Assembly: GCA_017412265.1 (NCBI GenBank)
Contig: JAFPYK010000189.1
Coordinates: forward strand, 1-14,233
Direction of reading: 5' to 3'
Origin: Lachnospiraceae bacterium
Lineage (GTDB): Bacteria; Bacillota; Clostridia; Lachnospirales; Lachnospiraceae
Length of the DNA stretch: 14,233 nucleotides
Both the position numbers and the translations under genes were made by a program. Positions 5,377-11,784 of the stretch are shown piece by piece. Under the pieces are notes generated by a model. That model saw nothing but the letters and a program-made list of their open reading frames with translations, was not told the DNA's origin and made no database searches. The first letter of the stretch is position 1. The number at the start of each line of letters is the position of its first letter.

Positions 5377-8300
5377 ATGGCATTTACACACCTTCATGTA
5401 CATACCGAATACAGCCTGCTGGACGGCTCGGGCAAGATCTCCGAGATGGTGCATCAGGCGAAGGAACTGGGATTCGACAGCCTGGCGATCACCGACCACG
5501 GTGTGATGTACGGCTGTATTGATTTTTATAAGGCCTGCCACAAGGAGGGGATCAAGCCGATCATCGGCTGCGAGGTCTATGTGGCGCCGGGTTCGAGGCA
5601 TGACCGCGAGGCGGGGAGCACGTCGGACGAGCGCTACAACCATCTGATTCTCCTGGCGGAAAATGACCGGGGCTACCACAATCTCGTGAAGATCGTCTCG
5701 CGGGGATTCACCGAGGGCTTCTATTACCGGCCGCGGGTGGATTATGAGGTGCTGGAGGAGTTTCACGAGGGCATCATCGCGCTGTCGGCCTGCCTGGCGG
5801 GCGAGGTGGCGATGCACCTGCGCCGGGGCTTCTATGAGGAGGCGAAGAAGAGCGCGCTGCATCTGCAGAGCGTCTTCGGCGAGGGCAATTTCTTTCTGGA
5901 GCTGCAGGACCACGGGATGTCGGAGCAGAAACTGGTGAACCAGGGACTGCTGCGCCTGCACGAGGAGACCGGGATTGAGCTGGTTGCGACCAATGACGTG
6001 CATTATACATTTGCCTCGGATGCGGAGTCGCACGACATCCTGCTGTGCATCCAGACGCAGCGCAAGGTGACGGATGAGAACCGGATGCGCTATGAGGGCG
6101 GGCAGTATTACTTAAAGTCCGAAGAGGAGATGCGGGCGCTGTTCCCGTACGCGCAGGAGGCGCTTGACAACACGCACAGGATCGCGGAGCGCTGCGACGT
6201 GACCATCGTCTTCGGCGAGTACAAGCTGCCGGTGTATCCGGTGCCGGAGGGGTATTCTGCGAAGTCGTACCTGCGCAAGCTCTGCTTTGACGGGCTCGCG
6301 AAGCGGTACGGGGACGCGGATGATTCGCTGAAGGAGCGCATGGAGTATGAGCTCTCGACCATCGAGAGCATGGGCTTCGTGGATTATTTCCTGATCGTCT
6401 GGGATTTTATCAAGTATGCGAAGGATCACGGGATCGCCGTGGGACCCGGGCGGGGTTCGGCGGCCGGCAGCATCGTGGCCTACTGCCTGGAGATCACGGA
6501 TATCAATCCGATCAAGTATAACCTGCTCTTTGAGCGTTTCCTGAACCCGGAGCGTGTGACCATGCCCGATATCGACGTGGATTTCTGCTACACGAGGCGG
6601 CAGGAGGTCATCGATTACGTCAGCCGCAAGTACGGCAAGGAGAAGGTGGTCCAGATCGTGACCTTCGGAACCATGGCGGCGAAGATGGTCATCCGCGACG
6701 TGGGGCGCGCGCTGGATCTGCCGTACGCGACGGCGGACCAGGTGGCGAAGATGATCCCGAACGAGCTGGGCATCACGATCGAGAAGGCGCTGAAGGTCAG
6801 CAAGGAGCTGAGAGACCTCTACGAGGGCGATGAACAGATGAGATATCTGATCGACATGTCGATGCGTCTGGAGGGCCTTCCAAGGCACACCTCGATGCAC
6901 GCGGCCGGCGTGGTGATCAGCAAGGAGGCCGTCGACGAGTACGTGCCCCTGTCGATGGGCGGGGACAACGCGGTGACGACCCAGTATACGATGACGACGC
7001 TGGAGGAGCTGGGACTTCTGAAAATGGATTTCCTGGGCCTTCGGACGCTGACGGTGATCCAGAGCGTCGCGCGGATGGCCGGCGTGGATATGGAGAAGAT
7101 CTCCTACGAGGATGCCAACATCTACAACATGATCTCCGCAGGCAGATGCGAGGGTGTGTTCCAGCTGGAAAGCACGGGCATGAAGAACTTCATGAAGGAG
7201 CTTCGGCCCGGCAATATCGAGGACGTGATCGCAGGCATCTCCCTGTACCGCCCGGGCCCGATGGACTTCATTCCGAAGTATATCAAGGGCAAGGAGCACC
7301 CGGAGACCATCGTCTATGAGACGCCGCAGCTGGCCCCGATCCTGGAGCCGACCTACGGCTGTATCGTCTACCAGGAGCAGGTCATGCAGATCGTGCGCGA
7401 CCTGGCGGGATACAGTTACGGGCGAAGCGACCTGGTGCGGCGCGCGATGTCGAAGAAGAAGGCCGACGTGATGGAGCGGGAGCGCCGCAATTTCGTTTAC
7501 GGCAACCCGGACGAGGGCGTGCCGGGCTGCGCGGCTCAGGGGATTGCCCCGGAGGTCGCGAACCATATCTTCGACGAGATGACGGATTTCGCGCGGTATG
7601 CATTTAACAAGAGCCACGCGGCCGCGTACGCGGTGGTCGCCTACCAGACGGCCTGGCTGAAATACTATTATCCGGTGGAGTTTATGGCGGCCCTGATGAC
7701 CTCGGTCATCGATGCGGGGAACAAGGTCTCGGAGTATATCCAGACCTGCCGGCATATGGGAATCCCGATCCTGCCGCCGGACATCAATGAAGGCGAGCGG
7801 GACTTCTCGGCTTCGGGCAAATCCATCCGCTACGCGCTCAGCGCGATCAAGGGGCTGGGCGGCCCGGTGATCGAGTCGATCGTCGCGGAGCGCCGCAGAA
7901 ACGGCCCGTTCCGGACGCTGCAGGACCTGATCTCCCGCATGAGCGGAGAGCTCAACAAGCGTGTCATCGAGAGCCTGATCAAGGCCGGTGCGCTGGATAC
8001 ACTGCCGGGTACCAGGCGGCAGAAGATGCTGATGTATACGCAGATCGCGGACCAGACCGTGCAGGATAAGAAGCGGCGGATCACCGGGCAGATGTCTCTC
8101 TTCGACTTCATGGGCGAGGAAGAGAAGACCCAGTATGAGACGCAGTATCCGGACGTGCCCGACTTCACGAAGGCAGAGAAGCTGGAGTTTGAGAAGGAAG
8201 TGCTGGGCATCTATGTGAGCGGCCATCCGATGCAGGAAGTGGAAGGGCTGTGGCGCCGCAATATCACGAACACGTCGGCGGATTTCCTGTGGAATGAGGA

Positions 8301-8808
8301 GACGATGTCGGCCAACGTCCACGACGGGGCGAAGGCGGTGATCGGCGGAATCATGACCGACAAGACCGTGAAGACCACGAAGAACAGTCAGATGATGGCA
8401 TTTCTCACCATCGAGGACATGTTGGGAACGGTGGAGACGATCGTCTTCCCCCGGGATTACGAGAAGTACCGGCCGCTGCTCGAGACGGACCGCAAACTGC
8501 TGGTGCGCGGGCGTGTCTCGGCGGAGGAGGATAAGGACTCGAAGCTGATCGCGGAGGAGATCACGGCATTTGAAGATCTCTCCAGAGAGCTCTGGATCCA
8601 GTTCGCGAACCTCGCGGAGTATCAGGCCAGGGCGGCGGAGCTTCGCCAGATTCTGGACCCCTCGGACGGGAAGGACCGTGTGATCCTGTTCTGCCGGGAG
8701 GAGCGGGCGATCAAGCGTCTGCCGGCCAGCCGGAGCGTCCAGGTGACCGAAGAGCTCCTGGGACTTCTGCGGCTGAAGTTCGGGGAGAAAAACATTGCTG
8801 TAAAATAA
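5377..8808 (+). CDS. dnaE: DNA polymerase III subunit alpha (DnaE)
   Basis: Replicative DNA polymerase catalytic subunit, 1143 residues from the ATG at 5377, which follows GGAGGG by a good spacing and gives the classic N-terminus MAFTHLHVHTEYSLLDG. The PHP domain (about 1-205) keeps the metal-ligand pattern HLHVH (5-9), TDH (39-41), Glu66, His89 and NDVH. The polymerase palm has GPGRGSAAGS and MPDIDVDF with Asp400 and Asp402; the third catalytic Asp551 is in KMDFLG. Helix-hairpin-helix lies near 820-860, a clamp-binding motif QMSLFDF at 905-911, and an OB domain at about 987-1065. There is no DEDD exonuclease domain, so this is not PolC. Clostridia normally also carry PolC, so this enzyme probably shares lagging-strand or primer-extension work. 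It lies 89 bases after the HPr-family gene; no clear promoter of its own is visible. Confidence 0.97.
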   Translation: MAFTHLHVHTEYSLLDGSGKISEMVHQAKELGFDSLAITDHGVMYGCIDFYKACHKEGIKPIIGCEVYVAPGSRHDREAGSTSDERYNHLILLAENDRGYHNLVKIVSRGFTEGFYYRPRVDYEVLEEFHEGIIALSACLAGEVAMHLRRGFYEEAKKSALHLQSVFGEGNFFLELQDHGMSEQKLVNQGLLRLHEETGIELVATNDVHYTFASDAESHDILLCIQTQRKVTDENRMRYEGGQYYLKSEEEMRALFPYAQEALDNTHRIAERCDVTIVFGEYKLPVYPVPEGYSAKSYLRKLCFDGLAKRYGDADDSLKERMEYELSTIESMGFVDYFLIVWDFIKYAKDHGIAVGPGRGSAAGSIVAYCLEITDINPIKYNLLFERFLNPERVTMPDIDVDFCYTRRQEVIDYVSRKYGKEKVVQIVTFGTMAAKMVIRDVGRALDLPYATADQVAKMIPNELGITIEKALKVSKELRDLYEGDEQMRYLIDMSMRLEGLPRHTSMHAAGVVISKEAVDEYVPLSMGGDNAVTTQYTMTTLEELGLLKMDFLGLRTLTVIQSVARMAGVDMEKISYEDANIYNMISAGRCEGVFQLESTGMKNFMKELRPGNIEDVIAGISLYRPGPMDFIPKYIKGKEHPETIVYETPQLAPILEPTYGCIVYQEQVMQIVRDLAGYSYGRSDLVRRAMSKKKADVMERERRNFVYGNPDEGVPGCAAQGIAPEVANHIFDEMTDFARYAFNKSHAAAYAVVAYQTAWLKYYYPVEFMAALMTSVIDAGNKVSEYIQTCRHMGIPILPPDINEGERDFSASGKSIRYALSAIKGLGGPVIESIVAERRRNGPFRTLQDLISRMSGELNKRVIESLIKAGALDTLPGTRRQKMLMYTQIADQTVQDKKRRITGQMSLFDFMGEEEKTQYETQYPDVPDFTKAEKLEFEKEVLGIYVSGHPMQEVEGLWRRNITNTSADFLWNEETMSANVHDGAKAVIGGIMTDKTVKTTKNSQMMAFLTIEDMLGTVETIVFPRDYEKYRPLLETDRKLLVRGRVSAEEDKDSKLIAEEITAFEDLSRELWIQFANLAEYQARAAELRQILDPSDGKDRVILFCREERAIKRLPASRSVQVTEELLGLLRLKFGEKNIAVK

Positions 8809-8829
8809 TCTGCCTGCTGCGGAAAAAGA

Positions 8830-8858
8830 TTGAAAAGATCTTCTATACAGGGTAAAAT
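8830..8858 (+). promoter_or_regulatory. Sigma-A-type promoter for pfkA
   Basis: TTGAAA at 8830-8835, a 17-base spacer, TAAAAT at 8853-8858, in the 95-base gap after dnaE. The expected start near 8865 gives a leader of about 40 bases. No clear terminator for dnaE is visible before it. Confidence 0.75.
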
Positions 8859-8867
8859 AATGATATA

Positions 8868-8883
8868 TGCGGACTCACCCGCA
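8868..8883 (+). other. Small hairpin in the pfkA leader
   Basis: TGCGG (8868-8872) pairs with CCGCA (8879-8883) over a 6-base loop, starting almost at the predicted transcription start and ending 8 bases before the AGGAGG ribosome binding site (8892-8897). It could be a 5' mRNA-stabilising stem. Confidence 0.4.
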
Positions 8884-8903
8884 GATCGTCAGGAGGATTT
8901 AAC

Positions 8904-9878
8904 ATGGAAAGTAAGATTAAAAAGATCGGTGTGCTGACCAGCGGCGGCGACGCGCCGGGTATGAATGCAGCCATCCGTTCGGTGGTCCGGACTGCGGTTT
9001 CGAAATACGGCATGGAAGTTAAGGGTATCCTTCGCGGCTATGCGGGGCTGATCGATGATGAACTGATCGACATGGATTACCATGCGGTCTGCGATATTAT
9101 CCATCACGGCGGCACGATCCTTTACACGGCGCGCTGCAAGGAGATGATGACCGAGGAAGGCCAGAGGAAGGCGGCCGAGGTCTGCAAGAAGCACGGGATC
9201 GAGGGCCTGGTGGTCATCGGCGGAGACGGATCGTTCCGCGGTGCGCAGAAGCTCGCCGGCCTGGGGATCAATACGATCGGTGTTCCGGGAACGATTGATC
9301 TGGACATCGCCTGCACCGAGTATACGATCGGATTTGATACGGCCATCAATACCGCGATGGAGTGTATCGATAAGATCCGTGATACATCGACTTCTCACGA
9401 GCGTATCTCGATCGTTGAGGTCATGGGCCGCAACGCAGGCTATATCGCCCTGTACACGGGCATTGCCGGCGGCGCGGAGGACATCCTGATCAATGAGCGC
9501 TATGACGGTGACGAAGCGGCGATCGTCGAGCATATCAAGAGATGCCAGTTAGAGGGACGCAGACATCACATCATCGTGAACGCGGAGGGCGTCGGCGATT
9601 CTTACGCGATGGCGAAGAGAATCCAGGCGGCGACCGGAATTGATACGCGCGCGACGGTGCTTGGACATATCCAGCGCGGCGGCACGCCGACCTGTAAGGA
9701 CCGTGTGTATGCGTCGATGATGGGCGCGGTTGCGGTGGACCTTCTGGCTCTGGGACAGACGAAGAGGGTTGTGGCTTACCGGAACGGTACGTACACCGAC
9801 TTCGACATCGATGAAGCTCTTGCGATGAAGAAGGATGTCAACGAGTACATGTTCGAGACAGCGATGAAGCTGGCGTAA
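8904..9878 (+). CDS. pfkA: 6-phosphofructokinase, ATP-dependent
   Basis: Commits fructose-6-phosphate to glycolysis by forming fructose-1,6-bisphosphate, the metabolite that activates HprK kinase activity in many Firmicutes. The product is 324 residues, the usual bacterial length, and starts after a consensus AGGAGG. LTSGGDAPGMN (11-21) and IGGDGSFRGA (105-114) form the ATP site. Gly109 after the GGD motif and Gly129 in PGT mark the ATP-using rather than pyrophosphate-using type. The catalytic Asp132 is in GTIDLD, where most family members have TIDND; MGRNAGY is at 174-180. The canonical Asn after the catalytic Asp is thus Leu133. It has its own promoter and is closed by a very strong terminator, so it is a single-gene unit; the frequent partner gene pyk is not adjacent. 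Confidence 0.97.
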   Translation: MESKIKKIGVLTSGGDAPGMNAAIRSVVRTAVSKYGMEVKGILRGYAGLIDDELIDMDYHAVCDIIHHGGTILYTARCKEMMTEEGQRKAAEVCKKHGIEGLVVIGGDGSFRGAQKLAGLGINTIGVPGTIDLDIACTEYTIGFDTAINTAMECIDKIRDTSTSHERISIVEVMGRNAGYIALYTGIAGGAEDILINERYDGDEAAIVEHIKRCQLEGRRHHIIVNAEGVGDSYAMAKRIQAATGIDTRATVLGHIQRGGTPTCKDRVYASMMGAVAVDLLALGQTKRVVAYRNGTYTDFDIDEALAMKKDVNEYMFETAMKLA

Positions 9879-9880
9879 AT

Positions 9881-9938
9881 ACGAGAGACTCTTCTTTATC
9901 GGGCCTGGAAACGGCCCGAAAAGGAGAGTCTCTCGTTT
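9881..9938 (+). terminator. Long terminator hairpin after pfkA
   Basis: An 11-bp perfect stem, ACGAGAGACTC (9881-9891) with GAGTCTCTCGT (9926-9936), continues inward through CTTT/AAAG pairs and a second GC stem, GGGCC (9901-9905) with GGCCC (9913-9917), around the loop TGGAAAC. In total it is about 24 pairs with a single bulged A. T residues follow at 9936-9938. The inner half is shared with the repeat element described at 10096-10209. Confidence 0.88.
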
Positions 9939-10003
9939 CTATAGTCTTGCTAGTCCGGGATTCGCCTGCCATATCCCCTGGCTCTGTGAGTCGAAGAGGG
10001 AAA
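9894..10003 (+). repeat. Intergenic repeat element, copy 1
   Basis: Begins inside the pfkA terminator and continues past it. A 28-base stretch (9940-9967, starting TATAGTCTTGCTAG) is identical to 10144-10171, 204 bases downstream. Upstream of that, the pattern CTTT-n-GCC-TGGrrAC-GGC-n-GAAAAG is also shared with copy 2. A module starting GCCATAT at 9968 recurs at 10173 and 10222; 9976-10000 is identical over 25 bases to 10230-10254. A small hairpin GGCTC-TGT-GAGTC sits at 9980-9992. Confidence 0.85.
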
Positions 10004-10095
10004 TGTACTGGAGCGAGATGTTTGATGTGCCTCATCATTTACGGGTCGCAGACGGAAGGTGTCGGTAGAGGGGCCGTAGAATGTGAGCGTCATAT

Positions 10096-10209
10096 CTTTT
10101 CTCCTCGCCTGGGGACGGCTCGTCGAAAAGCACATGGTGCTTTTATAGTCTTGCTAGTCCGGGATTCGCCTAGCCATATTCCTTGGTTCCGGGAGTCGCA
10201 GGGGGAAAG
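10096..10209 (+). repeat. Intergenic repeat element, copy 2
   Basis: Same layout as copy 1: CTTTTC (10096-10101) pairs with GAAAAG (10125-10130) around a GCC-TGGGGAC-GGC hairpin, then a terminator-like stem, then the 28-base identical core (10144-10171), then the GCCATAT module (10173-10209). In this copy the core is bracketed by GCTAG (10153-10157) and CTAGC (10170-10174), and the small hairpin is GGTTC-CGG-GAGTC (10185-10197), which keeps pairing although bases differ from copy 1. Confidence 0.85.
10126..10144 (+). terminator. Terminator-like hairpin within repeat copy 2
   Basis: AAAAGCAC (10126-10133), loop ATG, GTGCTTTT (10137-10144): an 8-bp perfect stem ending in TTTT. Its 5' arm overlaps the GAAAAG that can instead pair with CTTTTC at 10096-10101, so two folds are mutually exclusive. 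Confidence 0.5.
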
Positions 10210-10221
10210 TGATAAATTATC

Positions 10222-10259
10222 GCCATACTCCCTGGCTCTGTGAGTCGAAGAGGGGAGAA
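10222..10259 (+). repeat. Intergenic repeat element, partial copy 3
   Basis: Only the second module of the element is present (GCCATACTCCC...GGGGAG). It is identical to copy 1 over 25 bases (10230-10254 versus 9976-10000) and contains the same GGCTC-TGT-GAGTC hairpin at 10234-10246, with an outer CTCCC/GGGAG stem (10228-10232 with 10253-10257). It starts 49 bases after the matching point of copy 2. Confidence 0.8.
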
Positions 10260-10340
10260 TACAGATCATAACTTGTAATCATTTGGAGTGGTGGACATCC
10301 GTTTTGGACTTTTTTACATATTGTCGAGGCAACTGTACAG

Positions 10341-10400
10341 AAAAACACCTTCATCTGGGAACGGTCAGGTTTGGCCGTGTTCGAGGTTGAGGGTGTTTTT
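10341..10400 (+). terminator. Long-range hairpin with T run closing the repeat island
   Basis: AAAAACACC (10341-10349) pairs with GGTGTTTTT (10392-10400), extended by further pairs (TTCA/TGAG with one wobble) and an inner ACGG/CCGT stem near 10361-10378. The A and T tracts make it usable on both strands. On the plus strand it would end any RNA from the repeat island. Confidence 0.5.
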
Positions 10401-10416
10401 GTTTATCTGCATGAAA

Positions 10417-10446
10417 AAAACGCAGGAACCTGGGTTCTTGCGTTTT
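10417..10446 (-). terminator. Terminator of the small membrane-protein gene
   Basis: A 14-bp stem with one G/T wobble, AAAACGCAGGAACC (10417-10430) against GGTTCTTGCGTTTT (10433-10446). Read on the minus strand it lies 18 bases after the stop at 10465 and is followed by seven T residues (A run at 10414-10420). It could also work weakly in the plus direction. Confidence 0.8.
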
Positions 10447-10464
10447 CTGTCGTTTGGGCCTTCT

Positions 10465-10680
10465 TTATTCGGCGGCTTCTTCTTCGGTGTGTGCGGACGG
10501 GATGGTCGTGTAGGAGCGCTCCATCTCGGGCGCGGGCTCTTCGTCGAGAAGAGCGGTGTTTTCCGCTTCATTCTGTGCACGGCGGTTCAGAAGAGCAAGC
10601 TTGCGTGCTGTGAGTACAGCAGCGCCTGCGAACGTACCGACCAGTACTGCGCCGAACAACGTCTTCAGACTTTTCTTCAT
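10465..10680 (-). CDS. Small single-pass membrane protein, function unknown
   Basis: A 71-residue product I do not recognise. It begins MKKSLKTLFG, has one hydrophobic, Gly/Ala-rich segment (about 7-25), then a basic patch (ARKLALLNRR, 25-34), then an acidic, probably disordered tail rich in Glu (38-71). Charge distribution suggests an N-in/C-out anchor or an uncleaved signal; no cysteine lipobox is present. The start is well supported: AGGAGG (complement of 10687-10692) lies 6 bases upstream, a TATAAT promoter precedes it, and a terminator follows the stop. These three signals make it a real gene despite its size. It is divergent from the DUF975-type membrane protein. The layout is loosely like YtxH-type small membrane proteins, but I would not assign it. 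Confidence 0.82.
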   Translation of the reverse strand: MKKSLKTLFGAVLVGTFAGAAVLTARKLALLNRRAQNEAENTALLDEEPAPEMERSYTTIPSAHTEEEAAE

Positions 10681-10748
10681 GTCTGTCCTCCTGTATACCG
10701 GATGTTGCTTCTTGGTTTTGCTGCGGATTGTGGATCTGCAACGAAACT

Positions 10749-10776
10749 ATTATAGTCTATTTGCACCGGATTGCAA
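10749..10776 (-). promoter_or_regulatory. Promoter of the small membrane-protein gene
   Basis: Read on the minus strand: TTGCAA (10771-10776), a 16-base spacer, and a perfect TATAAT (10749-10754). The expected start is near 10742, about 60 bases before the start codon. Confidence 0.72.
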
Positions 10777-10806
10777 AGGAAATTTGTAATCTGCGGGGAT
10801 TTTTCT

Positions 10807-10835
10807 TTGGAGAAGGGGAGAAGGTATGGTATGAT
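10807..10835 (+). promoter_or_regulatory. Likely promoter of the DUF975-type gene
   Basis: TTGGAG (10807-10812), a 17-base spacer ending TGG, TATGAT (10830-10835): an extended -10 promoter. It would start transcription near 10842, leaving a very short leader of about 15 bases that still includes the GGGAGG ribosome binding site. Confidence 0.55.
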
Positions 10836-10856
10836 GGAGGGGAGGGAGGTGGCGTG

Positions 10857-11567
10857 ATGAGAAGCTGGTCGTTTCGTGAGGTGAAGAGGGACGGATGGCG
10901 TTCGGTGCAGCGCAATCTGTTGTTTGCGGTGGCGGTATGCCTGATTGTGGAGCTGTGTTCCGGCAAGGGAACCGGTACGCATCTGGAGGTGAAGCCGGAG
11001 GATCTGCAGAACCTGGATGCGCTGGTGCAGAGCCTGTGGACGAAGGCATTTGCCGCGAAGATCTTAAAGCATGCGGGGATCGGCCTGGCGCTTAAGATTG
11101 TGCTGGGCAATGTGCTGCATGTGGGGGAGGCGCTGTTCTTCCTGAAGAACCGGAGGGAGGAGGGCGTCGGCCTGGAGCCGCTGCTCTTTGGATTCCGCAA
11201 CGGGAATTATCTGCCGATCGTGAAGACGTGCCTGGTGAAGACGATTCATGTGTTCTTGTATTCGCTGCTGCTGATTGTGCCGGGTATCATCAAGCACCTG
11301 GAGCATGCGATGGTGCCTTATATCCTGGCGGAGAATCCGCAGATGGATACGAAGGAGGTCCTGGAGCGAAGCGATGAGCTGATGAAGGGTGAGAAATGGA
11401 ATCTGTTCCTGTTCCACCTCTCGTTCCTGGGATGGATGCTGCTGTGCCTGCCGACGTATGGGATCGGCGAACTGCTGCTCAATCCTTACCGTGCGGCCTC
11501 GGAGGCGGAGATCTATGAGATCCTGAAGGCGAAGCACGCCGGGGAGGAATATCTCGAGGAGAATTAA
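10857..11567 (+). CDS. DUF975-family integral membrane protein
   Basis: A 236-residue polytopic membrane protein. The start MRSWSFREVKRDGW is chosen because GGGAGG lies just upstream at 10843-10848 and because the frame further upstream overlaps the promoter. Hydrophobic segments are at about 20-34, 72-96, 128-145 and 183-209. The N-terminal R-E-x-K-R motif, the conserved loop LEPLLFGFRNGNY (107-119), the IVPGIIKHLEHAMVPYILAENP region (140-161) and the closing LLLNPYRAASEAEIYE (206-221) are typical of the DUF975 family, common in Firmicutes and of unknown function. Relatives are often listed as uncharacterised membrane proteins, sometimes with a permease-like topology. It is a single-gene unit with its own promoter and terminator, divergent from the small membrane protein; the pairing of two membrane proteins may be coincidental. 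Confidence 0.85.
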   Translation: MRSWSFREVKRDGWRSVQRNLLFAVAVCLIVELCSGKGTGTHLEVKPEDLQNLDALVQSLWTKAFAAKILKHAGIGLALKIVLGNVLHVGEALFFLKNRREEGVGLEPLLFGFRNGNYLPIVKTCLVKTIHVFLYSLLLIVPGIIKHLEHAMVPYILAENPQMDTKEVLERSDELMKGEKWNLFLFHLSFLGWMLLCLPTYGIGELLLNPYRAASEAEIYEILKAKHAGEEYLEEN

Positions 11568-11589
11568 GATCGTGATTGGGAAATGAATG

Positions 11590-11617
11590 AGCCCGGAGCC
11601 TATGCTCCGGGCTTTTT
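11590..11617 (+). terminator. Rho-independent terminator of the DUF975-type gene
   Basis: GCCCGGAGC (11591-11599), loop CTAT, GCTCCGGGC (11604-11612): a perfect 9-bp GC-rich stem followed by TTTTT (11613-11617), 23 bases after the stop codon. Confidence 0.95.
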
Positions 11618-11683
11618 GCGTGGTTCGACCATTGATTCGATTTGAGAAAATGCGTGAAAAATCTAGTAAAAACAAAGGAAATT

Positions 11684-11722
11684 AAAAAGGGACAATATTC
11701 TACGAGAGTAGAATAATATCCC
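11684..11722 (-). terminator. Terminator of the dihydrouridine synthase gene
   Basis: GGGA...CTAC (11689-11703) pairs with GTAG...TCCC (11708-11722) around a 4-base loop: 15 positions with two mismatches. On the minus strand it is followed by TTTTT (A run at 11684-11688) and further T-rich sequence, about 60 bases after the stop at 11785. The 11618-11683 gap to the convergent terminator shows nothing else. Confidence 0.8.
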
Positions 11723-11784
11723 TTGATATCATTTCTGCCGAATCATTTCCCCTGAGATACCAGAGACCCCGGATGAGGTGCCAT

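Larger units (their letters stand above)
9937..10464. other. Gene-poor island of repeats and hairpins, possible structured RNA
   Basis: About 530 bases between pfkA and the small membrane-protein gene with no convincing coding sequence. Besides the three repeat copies it holds a TGATG/CATCA hairpin near 10023-10037 and two terminator-type hairpins at 10341-10400 and 10417-10446. Open frames exist on both strands, but they lack ribosome binding sites and the repeat copies differ by a one-base insertion that would shift any frame. I did not find a clear promoter for an RNA gene, so a non-coding RNA remains an inference. Confidence 0.45.

Noticed and set aside
6112..8322. 736-residue minus-strand reading frame opposite dnaE
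   Set aside because: Antisense shadow of a GC-rich gene, His/Arg/Leu-rich, no recognisable domain.
9950..10135. 61-residue minus-strand reading frame, and the overlapping one at 9838-10038
   Set aside because: No upstream Shine-Dalgarno, overlaps the pfkA terminator and repeats, and low-complexity Ser/Arg-rich translation.
9947..10243. 98-residue plus-strand reading frame spanning the repeats
   Set aside because: No ribosome binding site, and repeat copies are read in different frames because of a one-base insertion; composition looks like translated structured RNA or repeat DNA.
9894..10259. CRISPR array
   Set aside because: Repeats are too few, imperfect, unevenly spaced (204 and 49 bases) and have no spacer-like units or cas genes nearby.
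10288..10755. 155-residue plus-strand reading frame
   Set aside because: Runs through two terminator hairpins and lies opposite the well-supported minus-strand gene at 10465-10680.
10728..10856. Upstream extension of the DUF975-type gene
   Set aside because: The extension overlaps both divergent promoters and has no ribosome binding site; GGGAGG sits correctly for the ATG at 10857.
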